From the NCBI RefSeq assembly GCF_012102705.1, contig NZ_JAAVTA010000003.1:1-64000 (forward strand): a stretch of 64,000 nt of DNA, given 5' to 3'. Made by a program: the position numbers and the translations under genes. Each line of letters starts with the position of its first letter. Positions within the stretch are counted from its first letter, which is position 1. Shown in pieces: positions 49,324 to 58,029 of the stretch. This DNA comes from Haematospirillum sp. H1815 (GTDB lineage: Bacteria > Pseudomonadota > Alphaproteobacteria > Rhodospirillales > Rhodospirillaceae). The notes below the pieces were generated by a model that saw only the letters and a program-made list of their open reading frames with translations, was not told the origin of the DNA and ran no database searches.

Positions 49324-49758
49324 ATGGAACACATTCACGCCACATGTATTGCTGTCCACGGTCACGGCGTTATCCTGCGGGGCGCATCGGGAAGCGGCAA
49401 GTCCGACCTGGCGCTGCGGCTTGTTGATGAGGGTGCACAACTGGTGACGGACGACCTGTGTCGCATCGATGCCAAAAACGGGCAGCTGGTTGCCTTCCCA
49501 CCCGATCGCTTGGCCGGCTTTCTGGAAGTACGTGGGCTTGGAATTGTTCCGGTTCCTTCCTGTGGCCCGGTACCGGTCTCGCTTCTGTGTGACCTGAGGA
49601 CAGGCGGAGAAACCGAACGGCTTCCCGAAACAGATCAGGTTCTGCTTTGCAGCATTCCCGTACGTCGGGTATGGATTGATCCATTCCGGGTGTCTGCAAC
49701 AGCCCACGTTCGTCTTGCACTCCGGCTGGCCACAGGAGAAATCGTCCCCGTATCATGA
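49324..49758 (+). CDS. hprK: HPr kinase/phosphorylase, short alphaproteobacterial form
   Basis: A 144-residue protein equal to the C-terminal catalytic domain of HprK, which phosphorylates the regulatory serine of HPr; Gram-positive HprK has about 310 residues. The P-loop RGASGSGKS lies at 19-27, followed by LVDEGAQLVTDD with the acid pair and LEVRGLGIV, the HprK signature. The N-terminal domain is absent, as is usual in alphaproteobacteria. Start at ATG 49324; a TTG three bases earlier is also open. It overlaps rapZ by four bases and heads the PTS operon. Confidence 0.9.
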   Translation: MEHIHATCIAVHGHGVILRGASGSGKSDLALRLVDEGAQLVTDDLCRIDAKNGQLVAFPPDRLAGFLEVRGLGIVPVPSCGPVPVSLLCDLRTGGETERLPETDQVLLCSIPVRRVWIDPFRVSATAHVRLALRLATGEIVPVS

Positions 49759-50729
49759 TCAATCCCGACGCGACGACAGACACTTCAGGACCAAGCCAGA
49801 ACACGACACACTTGGTGATCGTTACGGGACTGTCCGGGGCAGGGAAATCCACCGCCCTGAATGTACTGGAAGACATTGGCTACGAGGTTGTCGACAATCT
49901 CCCCCTTGTGCTGCTGGATGGCCTGTTGGGCCTTGGCCCCGGAACGGAAATGCAGGACACACCAAGACAACCACATTTTCTGGCTCTTGGTATTGATATC
50001 CGGACCCGGGATCTGGATGCGACTTGGTTCAGGTGTATTCTTGATGGACTGCAGAAACGCCCGAACGTAGACGTGCACCTGCTCTTTCTTGATGCTGACG
50101 ATGATGTCCTTATACGCCGTTTTACCAAAACCCGGCGCCGCCACCCGACAAAAAGCGACCTGCCCGTCAGCGATGGCATCGCCCTGGAGCGCCGGATCAT
50201 GGCTCCACTGAAGGCAGTTGCCAACCTTGTTGTCGATACTTCGCGTCTGGGTCACAATGAGTTCCGTTCCCTGATCGAGGAACGCTACAGGACCGACTGT
50301 CGGTCGCGGATGCAGGTTACGGTTATGTCCTTTGGTTTCAAGAATGGCTTGCCCAGGGAAGCAGATATCGTTCTGGACGTGCGTTTCCTGCGTAACCCCT
50401 ACTATGTTGAACATCTACAGGCCAAAACCGGCGAAGATCCCGAGGTCGGGGAGCATGTCGCGGAAGACCCTGCTTTCGCGCCTTTTCTTGAGAATGTGAA
50501 AACCTTGTTGCAACCCATCCTGCCGCGTTACCAATCTGAAGGGCGCAGCTACCTGACTATTGCGGTGGGCTGCACCGGCGGACAACACCGGTCTGTCTTT
50601 ACGGCCAGACAGATCCATGCCTGGCTGACAGGGCAAAACTATCAACCCATCCTCAGGCACAGGGATATCTCTGTGCTGCCATCACAGAGCCAGACGGTAC
50701 AGGGGTCTATGAAGGAAGTACAATCATGA
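49755..50729 (+). CDS. rapZ: RapZ-family nucleotide-binding protein
   Basis: A 324-residue protein. Walker A GLSGAGKST is at 25-33, then NVLEDIGYEVVDNLPL. The C-terminal domain has FGFKNGLPREADIVLDVRFL cut by conserved residues and GCTGGQHRS at about 272-280, which binds RNA or metabolites. In Escherichia coli RapZ guides RNase E to the GlmZ small RNA and so sets amino-sugar synthesis; outside enterics the target is unknown. It is coupled by four-base overlaps to hprK before it and the EIIA gene after it. The length is somewhat above the usual 285 because of an N-terminal extension of about 20 residues. Confidence 0.92.
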   Translation: MINPDATTDTSGPSQNTTHLVIVTGLSGAGKSTALNVLEDIGYEVVDNLPLVLLDGLLGLGPGTEMQDTPRQPHFLALGIDIRTRDLDATWFRCILDGLQKRPNVDVHLLFLDADDDVLIRRFTKTRRRHPTKSDLPVSDGIALERRIMAPLKAVANLVVDTSRLGHNEFRSLIEERYRTDCRSRMQVTVMSFGFKNGLPREADIVLDVRFLRNPYYVEHLQAKTGEDPEVGEHVAEDPAFAPFLENVKTLLQPILPRYQSEGRSYLTIAVGCTGGQHRSVFTARQIHAWLTGQNYQPILRHRDISVLPSQSQTVQGSMKEVQS

Positions 50730-51127
50730 TCGGTATGGTACTGGTCACCCATGGCCGCCTGGCCGAGGAAATGATCGCCGCCCTGGAACACGTTGTCGGC
50801 CATCAGGCGGGAACCGCAGCCGTATGCATTGGCCCTGAAGATGACATGGAACAACGCAGAGCCGACATCCTGGACAAGGTTGCCTCGGTAGAAACCGGGA
50901 ACGGTGTTGTGGTTCTGACAGACATGTTCGGTGGTACGCCATCGAATCTGGCCATATCCATCATGGGGCGGGCACAGGTTGAGGTCATTGCCGGTGTCAA
51001 TCTGCCCATGCTGATCAAGCTGGCCAGCATCCGCCATGACATGTCTCTGGAAAAGGCAGTCCTTGCCGCGCAGGATGCCGGGCGCAAATATATCAACGTT
51101 GCCTCGAAACTCCTGACCGACCACTGA
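50726..51127 (+). CDS. PTS system EIIA component, mannose/fructose family
   Basis: A 133-residue EIIA(Man)-type domain. The phosphorylated histidine is H9 in VLVTHGRLAEEM. VVVLTDMFGGTPSNLA is the family signature, and EVIAGVNLPMLIKLA follows. The B, C and D components of a mannose permease are not present, so this protein most likely has a regulatory, not transport, role, taking phosphate from the HPr encoded next. It overlaps rapZ by four bases and ends 54 bp before ptsH. Confidence 0.92.
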   Translation: MIGMVLVTHGRLAEEMIAALEHVVGHQAGTAAVCIGPEDDMEQRRADILDKVASVETGNGVVVLTDMFGGTPSNLAISIMGRAQVEVIAGVNLPMLIKLASIRHDMSLEKAVLAAQDAGRKYINVASKLLTDH

Positions 51128-51181
51128 CACCGGTTTTGGTCAGTCAACCCGGAACAGTCATCAGAAAGGAGACAGCCGTCC

Positions 51182-51508
51182 ATGCACATGGAACCCCGGC
51201 ATGAGATAGCATCCTTTACCATTGAAACCCTTGAGGACGGGACCATGGTCCGGCGTGCGGAAATCCGCAACACTCGGGGGCTGCATGCCAGAGCTGCCGC
51301 ACGTTTCGTCAAACTTGCCGAGACATTCCAGGCTGATGTCCAGGTCTGCAACAGGGGACAAACGGTGTCGGGACGATCCATCATGGGGTTGATGATGCTG
51401 GCCGCATCAACGGGTACCATCATTGAAATACGCGCCACAGGTCCACAGGCACGAGATGCCCTGGAAGGCCTTGGCAAGCTGGTTGACGAAAAGTTCGATG
51501 AAGACTAG
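51182..51508 (+). CDS. ptsH: Phosphocarrier protein HPr
   Basis: A 108-residue HPr with an N-terminal extension of about 20 residues. H35 in NTRGLHARAAARFV takes phosphate from EI; S66 in SGRSIMGLMML is the site for HprK, spaced 31 residues from the histidine as in standard HPr. AAGGAGACAG lies about ten bases before the ATG. Its last 11 bases overlap the start of ptsI in another frame. With an intact serine and hprK in the same operon, both phosphorylation routes are available. Confidence 0.93.
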   Translation: MHMEPRHEIASFTIETLEDGTMVRRAEIRNTRGLHARAAARFVKLAETFQADVQVCNRGQTVSGRSIMGLMMLAASTGTIIEIRATGPQARDALEGLGKLVDEKFDED

Positions 51509-53261
51509 GCCTGATCATAGCGAAGCAGCAGGAAGCGCCGTTCTGCACGGACACGGCGTAGGGCCAGGCATTGTCATTGGTGTTGCCTGTCTGCACGAAC
51601 CCGGCGATGTACATGCACCAGAGCACCGAATACCGGCATCCCGGGTTGATGCAGAAAAGAGGCGCTTTGCCACAGCTGTAGCCGATGCCAGCACCGAACT
51701 GGAAACCCTACGGGAAAAAGCCGGCGATCTGCCTGCCCAGGCGGGAGAGGAACTGGGATTCCTGCTGGATGCATATGGGCACATGCTAAAAGGATCCCGG
51801 TTGATCCGGGGGGTGGAAACCAGAATCGAACACGACCGCATCAATGCCGAAGCCGCTGTTCGTTATGAAATATCGGCCCTGAACGATGCCTTCCAGGCCA
51901 TGGATGACCCCTATCTGCAACAGCGGGCCGATGATATCCGTGATATCGGAAACAAGCTGATCCGCCATCTGTCTGCAGCACCACAAAAGGCATTCCAGAA
52001 TCTGCCTCGCAATGCTGTTATTGTCAGCCACGAGCTGACACCTGCCGATACAGCCCTGCTTGATCCGGAAACTGTGGCAGGCTTTGTTACAGCCTGTGGC
52101 GGAGCGGAAAGTCACACGGCCATTATGGCCCGCTCGTTGGGGCTTCCGGCCGTGCTGGCTGTGCCGGATATCATGAGTTCAGTACAGAGAGGGGATACAA
52201 TCATCCTGGACGGGGTCACCGGTACAGTGGTGATCAACCCGGATCAGGACACACTGGCCTCGTACCGCATCCGGCGCGCCGACTTCCTGAGAAGCTGCCG
52301 CAATCTGGGGCGGCTGCGGGACTTGCCGGCGGTGACATCTGATGGAACCACGATACGTCTGATGGCAAACATTGAGCTCCCCGGCGAGATCGATACGATC
52401 CTCTCATCCGGGGCTGAGGGAATTGGCCTGTTCCGCAGCGAATTCATGTATATGAATCGACCGGACTGGCCCGACGAGGATGAACAATACCGGGCCCTGA
52501 AGACGGTTGTACAGCGCATGGAAGGAAAGCCGGTCACCATACGCATTCTGGATGCAGGAGGTGACAAGCTGACAACGGCGTTGGGGGGCAGCATGCCAGC
52601 CAACCCAGCCTTAGGGTTGCGGGCTGTACGCTTTCTCCTGTCCTCACCCGCAGTCCTTGAAGCCCAGCTTGCCGCCATTCTGCGGGTTGCCGTACACGGC
52701 CCTGTACGTATTCTGGTCCCCATGGTTTGCACCGTGTCAGAAATTACGGCTGTACGCGAATGTCTTGGCGCCGTACACAGCCGCCTCAAGAAAACGCGGA
52801 TCCCGGTGCCGGATACCATCCCTCCCCTGGGCGTTATGATCGAGGTTCCGGGCGCGGCACTGGCCGCCGATGCCTTGGCAACAGCATCGGACTTCTTTGC
52901 CATCGGAACCAATGACCTGACCCAGTACACCTTGGCCATAGATCGTACAGACCAGGAAGTGGCCCATCTGTACAATCCAACCCACCCTGCTGTTCTGCGC
53001 CTGATTCACTTTACAACCGGGGCTGCCCTGCGGGCCGGTATACCGGTCAGTGTCTGCGGGGAAATTGCCGGCGATCCACGCTTGGCAGCGCTTCTGGTTG
53101 GCATTGGCATCCGAGAGCTTTCCATGGCTGCCGGAAGCCTGCCCAGGGTCAAGAATAGAATCCGCCACCTTGCCTACTGGGCAGCAGAAGAACATGCCCG
53201 ACAGGTTATGAGCGAGCACGACCCAACGCGGATTGAAACAATGATAGAAACTTTTGGCTAG
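51498..53261 (+). CDS. ptsI: Phosphoenolpyruvate-protein phosphotransferase (enzyme I)
   Basis: A 587-residue enzyme I that takes phosphate from phosphoenolpyruvate and passes it to HPr. The N-terminal swivelling domain carries H206 in GGAESHTAIMARSLGLPAVL cut around it. The C-terminal barrel has GIGLFRSEFMYMNR, DAGGDKL, EVPGAAL, FFAIGTNDLTQYTLA and the catalytic cysteine in VCGEIAGDP. There is no N-terminal GAF domain, so it is not a PtsP, although it may serve the same nitrogen-type PTS. I place the start at ATG 51498, inside the ptsH end, though its ribosome site is weak. A terminator follows. Confidence 0.93.
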   Translation: MKTRPDHSEAAGSAVLHGHGVGPGIVIGVACLHEPGDVHAPEHRIPASRVDAEKRRFATAVADASTELETLREKAGDLPAQAGEELGFLLDAYGHMLKGSRLIRGVETRIEHDRINAEAAVRYEISALNDAFQAMDDPYLQQRADDIRDIGNKLIRHLSAAPQKAFQNLPRNAVIVSHELTPADTALLDPETVAGFVTACGGAESHTAIMARSLGLPAVLAVPDIMSSVQRGDTIILDGVTGTVVINPDQDTLASYRIRRADFLRSCRNLGRLRDLPAVTSDGTTIRLMANIELPGEIDTILSSGAEGIGLFRSEFMYMNRPDWPDEDEQYRALKTVVQRMEGKPVTIRILDAGGDKLTTALGGSMPANPALGLRAVRFLLSSPAVLEAQLAAILRVAVHGPVRILVPMVCTVSEITAVRECLGAVHSRLKKTRIPVPDTIPPLGVMIEVPGAALAADALATASDFFAIGTNDLTQYTLAIDRTDQEVAHLYNPTHPAVLRLIHFTTGAALRAGIPVSVCGEIAGDPRLAALLVGIGIRELSMAAGSLPRVKNRIRHLAYWAAEEHARQVMSEHDPTRIETMIETFG

Positions 53262-53284
53262 GCTGAGAGGCAGCCCCTGGGGAA

Positions 53285-53325
53285 AAGAAAACAGGCCAGC
53301 TTTATATATGCCGGCCTGTTTTCTT
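53285..53325. terminator. Bidirectional terminator between ptsI and ptsN
   Basis: GAAAACAGGCC(a)GC pairs with GC(c)GGCCTGTTTTC around an AT-rich loop, with T runs suited to both convergent transcripts. Confidence 0.88.
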
Positions 53326-53351
53326 ATTATTCCTGAAAGCTCACCCGCAGA

Positions 53352-53813
53352 TCAGGCCGCCTGCGCTTCGCTGTTGGCAAGAAGAACATACAGCGCATCA
53401 GCCGATGATGTTGCCCTCAACTTCTCGCACATGGCACGGTCGCGCAGAAGACGCGACACGCGGGCCAGCGCCTTCAGATGATCGGCACCGGCACATTCAG
53501 GAGCCAGAAGCAGGAAAATCAGATCGACAGGCTGTTCGTCGATGGACTCGAAGTCAACAGGACGTTCAAGACGGGCAAAGACACCGTACAAACGATCCAG
53601 AGCGGCCATTTTGCCATGCGGTATGGCAATGCCATTGCCCACACCAGTTGTGCCAAGACGCTCGCGCTCCAACAGGGTGTCGAAGATGGCCCGCTCGTGA
53701 AGACCGGTCAACTGGGCGGCGTGACGGGCAAGCTCCTGAAGAGCCTGCTTCTTTGATGTCACTTTCAGGCAAGGCACCACGCTCTCTGGACTGACGAGAC
53801 TGGTGATATCCAT
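53352..53813 (-). CDS. ptsN: Nitrogen-type PTS EIIA protein
   Basis: A 153-residue EIIA(Ntr). The phosphorylated histidine is H66 in GIAIPHGKM; TGVGNG before it and LDRLYGVFARLERPVDF after it are family blocks. PtsN regulates potassium transport and other targets according to phosphorylation. It is downstream of rpoN, as in most proteobacteria, but 287 bp away instead of separated by hpf. It is convergent with ptsI, so both halves of the PTS meet here. Confidence 0.93.
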   Translation of the reverse strand: MDITSLVSPESVVPCLKVTSKKQALQELARHAAQLTGLHERAIFDTLLERERLGTTGVGNGIAIPHGKMAALDRLYGVFARLERPVDFESIDEQPVDLIFLLLAPECAGADHLKALARVSRLLRDRAMCEKLRATSSADALYVLLANSEAQAA

Positions 53814-54100
53814 TACAAGCCCTCACTGGCTCTCAAAAGGAAAAACAGCGGCACTGCGAAAACCTCATATAACTACCCTCGCGAGTAAAAACAAAAGGTT
53901 AACCAGCTCCGCAAAAAGAGGAAAAAGAAGCCAACCAGTACACAAAAACTGGATCGAACAGCCTGCCAATCAGAGCCCATGGCCAGAATATCCGATGCCC
54001 CTTCCCACCTCCAAACAAGGGGGCGAACCATAAGATCAGTGCGCCGCCCGGTCAAGACAGAACAAACACCCATCGGGAACACCTTGCAAAGACCGGGCTA

Positions 54101-55627
54101 TTATACTGCGACAGGGGGCGATCCCCCCATAAACTTTTCTCGCCGCCTCTGTACAGACGATGGAATTTTCATCGACTCACGGTATTTGGCCACAGTGCGC
54201 CGTGCGATATCAATCCCTTCGGCCTGCAGAATCGCCACCAAGGCATCGTCGGACATAACCTTTCCGGGTTCCTCTCCATCAATAAGGCTTTTAATTCTAA
54301 GACGAACAGCCTCTGCCGAAACAGAATCACGACCATCAGTTGTTGATATCGCCTGGGTGAAAAAATACTTCAACTCATAGACGCCTCTTGGCGTAGACAG
54401 ATACTTGTTGCTGGTTACACGACTGACCGTACTCTCATGCATATCCACAGCCTCGGCGATATCCCGCAATATCAACGGGCGCAAGCCGGATACGCCTTCT
54501 TCAAAAAAGCGGTGCTGGCGACGCACAATCTCGGTCGAGACCTTCAGGATGGTATTCGCTCTCTGGTCAAGTGACTTGACCAGCCAAGATGCCGACTGGA
54601 AATTCTCGGTTACAAAGGCCTTCTCTTCCTTGGAAAGGGCAGCCTTGCTGACACGTGCATAGTAGCGGCTGTTGACCAGAACCTTGGGCAAAGTGTCCGG
54701 ATTGAGTTCAACAACCCATCCTCCATCCGGAAGAGGCCGCATCAGGACATCAGGAACAACCGGGTGCGCCACAGCCACATCAAAATGCTGTGCCGGCTTG
54801 GGATCAAGGGCACGGATCTCCATAATCATGTCCTGAAGATCTGTTTCGTCAACACCACAAATACGCATCAACGTTGCAAAGTCACGACGCGCCAGAAGAT
54901 CAAGATTGTCAACAAGGGCCTGCATGGCGGGATCCAGACGATCACGATCTGCAAGCTGAAGGGCCAGGCATTCTCTCAGGGAGCGAGCAAACAGACCCGG
55001 CGGATCAAAGCGCTGAACAACCCGAAGCACAGCCTCCACATGCTCCTGTGATGTGCCCAGACCGTCTGCAATGTCCAATGTCGGGACCAGAAGCCACCCA
55101 TTGTCATCCAGGGCGTCAAGCAAAGCCACGGCAACCAGACGATCTACGGGATCAGGGATATCCAGCTCCACCTGCTCAAGAATATGGTCGCGCAAAGACT
55201 TGGCGGCAGAAACCTGCCGGTCATGATCCATTTCGTTGTCAGAAAAATCCCCACGGCCCCCATGGCCAACCCTGTCCCATCGCCCCAGAGCCTCATCTGG
55301 ATCCCATGCCGGTCCTTCCCGCGGGCTCCCTCCGTCAAAGGTATTATCCACCTCGACGTCCAGCGGAGCTTCGCGGGCACCGTCAATCGGGTCAACCAGA
55401 ACATCCTGACCAGCATCGCGACGATACTCAACCGGAACATCGGCCTCTGGCAATACGGCCTCGGACGGATCTGCCCGCTCAAGAAGCGGATTGCGCTCCA
55501 GTTCCTGCTCGATCCAGGCTCCAAGCTCAAGGTTGGACAGCTGCAACAACTTGATAGCCTGCTGCAGCTGCGGCGTCATAACCAGACCCTGGGTCTGCCG
55601 CATATCGAGCCTGGGTTGAAGCACCAT
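54101..55627 (-). CDS. rpoN: RNA polymerase sigma-54 factor
   Basis: A 508-residue sigma-54. Region I opens QTQGLVMTPQLQQAIKLLQLSNLEL, cut by conserved glutamines; an acidic region II follows (about 60-130), then the core-binding domain. The helix-turn-helix lies near 395-420, with DIAEAVDMHESTVSRVTSNKY split around it. The RpoN box ARRTVAKYR at 475-483 reads the -24 element. It uses enhancer-binding proteins for nitrogen and other genes. It follows lptB by 17 bp, the standard order. Confidence 0.95.
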   Translation of the reverse strand: MVLQPRLDMRQTQGLVMTPQLQQAIKLLQLSNLELGAWIEQELERNPLLERADPSEAVLPEADVPVEYRRDAGQDVLVDPIDGAREAPLDVEVDNTFDGGSPREGPAWDPDEALGRWDRVGHGGRGDFSDNEMDHDRQVSAAKSLRDHILEQVELDIPDPVDRLVAVALLDALDDNGWLLVPTLDIADGLGTSQEHVEAVLRVVQRFDPPGLFARSLRECLALQLADRDRLDPAMQALVDNLDLLARRDFATLMRICGVDETDLQDMIMEIRALDPKPAQHFDVAVAHPVVPDVLMRPLPDGGWVVELNPDTLPKVLVNSRYYARVSKAALSKEEKAFVTENFQSASWLVKSLDQRANTILKVSTEIVRRQHRFFEEGVSGLRPLILRDIAEAVDMHESTVSRVTSNKYLSTPRGVYELKYFFTQAISTTDGRDSVSAEAVRLRIKSLIDGEEPGKVMSDDALVAILQAEGIDIARRTVAKYRESMKIPSSVQRRREKFMGGSPPVAV

Positions 55628-55644
55628 TACCGGGGCCCCCCGCC

Positions 55645-56448
55645 CTACAGTCTGAAATTCTCGCCCAAATACACGCGACGAACCCCTTCGTCAGCCACAA
55701 TCTCTTCCGGCTTCCCTTCCATCAGGACCGTACCAGCATGAAGAATACAGGCACGGTCAATGATATCCAGTGTTTCCCGTACATTGTGATCCGTGATCAA
55801 CACGCCCAGCCCCCGATCCTTGAGATGGGCCACAAGATCACGGATTTCAGCCACTGCAATCGGATCAATCCCGGCCAGCGGCTCATCCAGAAGAATATAA
55901 GATGGTCTGGACGCCAGTGCACGGGCAATTTCCACACGCCGGCGTTCCCCCCCGGACAAGGACAAGGCCGGGGCCCGGCGCAGGTGGGATACGGAGAATT
56001 CAGCGAGAAGATCCTCAAGCCGTGCTTCGCGCACATCCTGATCCGACTCGCATACCTCCAGAATAGCCATGATATTCTGCTCGACGCTGAGCCCACGGAA
56101 AATAGAAGCTTCCTGCGGCAAATACCCTATGCCCAAACGCGCCCGACGGTACATGGGCAGCGCCGTGATATCACGACCATCCAGCTCGATGGTCCCTGAG
56201 TCAGGCACAATAAGGCCCGTTACACAATAAAAGCACGTCGTCTTGCCAGCCCCGTTCGGCCCCAGAAGACCAACCGCCTCGCCACGCTGCACAGACAGGC
56301 TGACATCGTGAAGAACAGGCCTACGTTTGTAGTGCTTGCCTATGCGGCGAACATGAAGTCCCATGCTTGAATCTTTTGCCTGGACCGTTCCAGCCGTTTC
56401 GTTATCGGAACCGGAACCCGGTGCAGGACGATCTTTCTCCGTTCTCAC
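55645..56448 (-). CDS. lptB: LPS export ABC transporter ATP-binding protein LptB
   Basis: A 267-residue ATPase driving LPS transport with LptF and LptG. Walker A GPNGAGKTT is at about 63-71, Q-loop YLPQEASIFRGLSVEQN follows, signature LSGGERRRVEIARAL, Walker B YILLDEPLAGIDP and H-loop ITDHNVRETL. A 28-residue polar N-terminal extension precedes the conserved MGLHVRRIGKHY; the start is GTG 56448, and an internal ATG at 56364 would give the usual size. lptF and lptG are not in this window. Confidence 0.93.
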   Translation of the reverse strand: MRTEKDRPAPGSGSDNETAGTVQAKDSSMGLHVRRIGKHYKRRPVLHDVSLSVQRGEAVGLLGPNGAGKTTCFYCVTGLIVPDSGTIELDGRDITALPMYRRARLGIGYLPQEASIFRGLSVEQNIMAILEVCESDQDVREARLEDLLAEFSVSHLRRAPALSLSGGERRRVEIARALASRPSYILLDEPLAGIDPIAVAEIRDLVAHLKDRGLGVLITDHNVRETLDIIDRACILHAGTVLMEGKPEEIVADEGVRRVYLGENFRL

Positions 56449-56493
56449 AAGCGTCGCTGTCTCCGTATGCTGACCACTGAACCCTGTCGGGAA

Positions 56494-57378
56494 TCAGGGC
56501 TGACCTTTCGATGCTTCATCGCTACCACTCTTCTGCCCGTCCTGAACAGGTTTTTCCGGAACCAGAACAGCCCTTGCGCGTCCTGGCCCGCCCACCAGAC
56601 GGGACACGCCGGTATTCATGTCAAATACCGCCTTGTTACCGGTCAGAATCGTTCCTTCACGAACCAGGGTAACCGCACCTGTCAGCGTAGCAATCCCGGT
56701 CACGGCATCATAGTGTCCGCGATCACCTGTCCCCTGCTCACGCGGGGTAACGATACGGACATTTCCGGTTGCATCAACGGTTTTCAAGGCATTCCCGCCA
56801 CGTGCCGTACTCATCCGTGCCACCATGGTATCGGCAGACATGATGCGATCCTGCCTGACGACGCGGGCATCCCCCTTTGCTGTTGCCACCAGGGAGCGAC
56901 TGTCATAGTGGACTGTATCACGCGCCGTTATGGTATCCTGCGGCAGGGTTACGAAAACGCCTTTCCCTTGACCAAACAGGGTCAATGCACCTGTGACAAC
57001 ATCATAAACAGCTTTCTCACCCTGCGCACGTCTTCCTGGAGCTGTCATCACGACAGAGCCGTGCGCTTCCAGCACACGAATGGCACCGAACGAACCCGCA
57101 CCCTGCAGAGCAACCTTGTTATGGCTGTCATCATCATAGAAGGCAAAGAGAGTGTCAGCCCGCAGCGTCGCATCCCCCCGAATGGCAGTCGCATGACCAC
57201 GCGCTACAAAACGACGCTGCTCCCTTGTCCATTCCAGGCCATTCTCGGCCTCTATCACGACCGGTGCATCATCATCCCCGGCCACAACAAGACCGGGGTC
57301 CTGCGCATGCACAGGCAAAAATACAAGGCCACCCAGCAGAGCAACCAAGAGAAACAGGATATGTGCCGCAATACGCAT
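56494..57378 (-). CDS. lptA: LPS transport periplasmic protein LptA
   Basis: A 294-residue OstA-domain protein with a signal peptide ending HAQD near 26. Beta-jellyroll repeats are visible as VVIEAENGLEWTREQRRFVARG, LRADTLFAFYDDD and further blocks of the form VYDVVTGALTL and HYDAVTGIATL. LptA forms the periplasmic bridge for LPS. It is about 100 residues longer than the Escherichia coli protein, as in many alphaproteobacteria, so the bridge unit is larger. It lies between lptC and lptB. Confidence 0.9.
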   Translation of the reverse strand: MRIAAHILFLLVALLGGLVFLPVHAQDPGLVVAGDDDAPVVIEAENGLEWTREQRRFVARGHATAIRGDATLRADTLFAFYDDDSHNKVALQGAGSFGAIRVLEAHGSVVMTAPGRRAQGEKAVYDVVTGALTLFGQGKGVFVTLPQDTITARDTVHYDSRSLVATAKGDARVVRQDRIMSADTMVARMSTARGGNALKTVDATGNVRIVTPREQGTGDRGHYDAVTGIATLTGAVTLVREGTILTGNKAVFDMNTGVSRLVGGPGRARAVLVPEKPVQDGQKSGSDEASKGQP

Positions 57379-57399
57379 GTGATCAGGCTCCTGCCGCTC

Positions 57400-58029
57400 C
57401 TAAGGAGCTTTCTCCGGGTAAAGAACAAGGCGCACTTTTCCCGTAAACAGGACGGAACGACCACGCTCCACCACGTGGATACCTTCTGATGCGATTGTCA
57501 TGGATGGCCCCTGCCCCTCAACGGCCTCCATGCCGATGGCTTCCCCTCCCGCCACATCAATCGTGACAGATGGCGTATGCAACTCATACCCCGCATCATG
57601 ATAAAAGTTCACACCGCCAGACAAATCCAGAATGGATTGGTTCTCATAGTACAGCCCCTCAGGCGCATCCATCGCCAACCACGCGCCATCATTCGTTGTC
57701 ATGTCAGCGCGTGGGTTGACCAAGTTAAACTCTGACAACCCGGGAACCGCCTCCCACACACGATCCGCATTCAGGCTATAAGGCTGGTTGTCTGCATCTG
57801 TTGCCCTGTAACGGGGCTGCTCCATCTGTCGGTTTTCTAGGGGAACGTCTTCTGTCGCAGCCTGGATCAAGGACGAAGGAGCGCTTGTTTCGGCAACAAG
57901 GCGCGGCCAGAGGAGAACGCCCACAATCAGAAGCAGGGCAAGGGCAGGCAGCAGAACCTTCATCGCCACGACAAGGCGACTGTATCCGAACAACAAGGAC
58001 CAACGTCCCGAAGGATCGGGAACAGGCAT
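57400..58029 (-). CDS. lptC: LPS export protein LptC
   Basis: A 209-residue bitopic protein. A membrane helix (about 22-42, VVAMKVLLPALALLLIVGVLL in part) is followed by a periplasmic OstA-like domain with MEQPRYRATDADNQPYSLNADRV split across it, and YYENQSILDLSGGVNFYHDAG. It links LptB2FG to LptA. Its ATG overlaps the kdsD stop as TGATG. Confidence 0.88.
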   Translation of the reverse strand: MPVPDPSGRWSLLFGYSRLVVAMKVLLPALALLLIVGVLLWPRLVAETSAPSSLIQAATEDVPLENRQMEQPRYRATDADNQPYSLNADRVWEAVPGLSEFNLVNPRADMTTNDGAWLAMDAPEGLYYENQSILDLSGGVNFYHDAGYELHTPSVTIDVAGGEAIGMEAVEGQGPSMTIASEGIHVVERGRSVLFTGKVRLVLYPEKAP

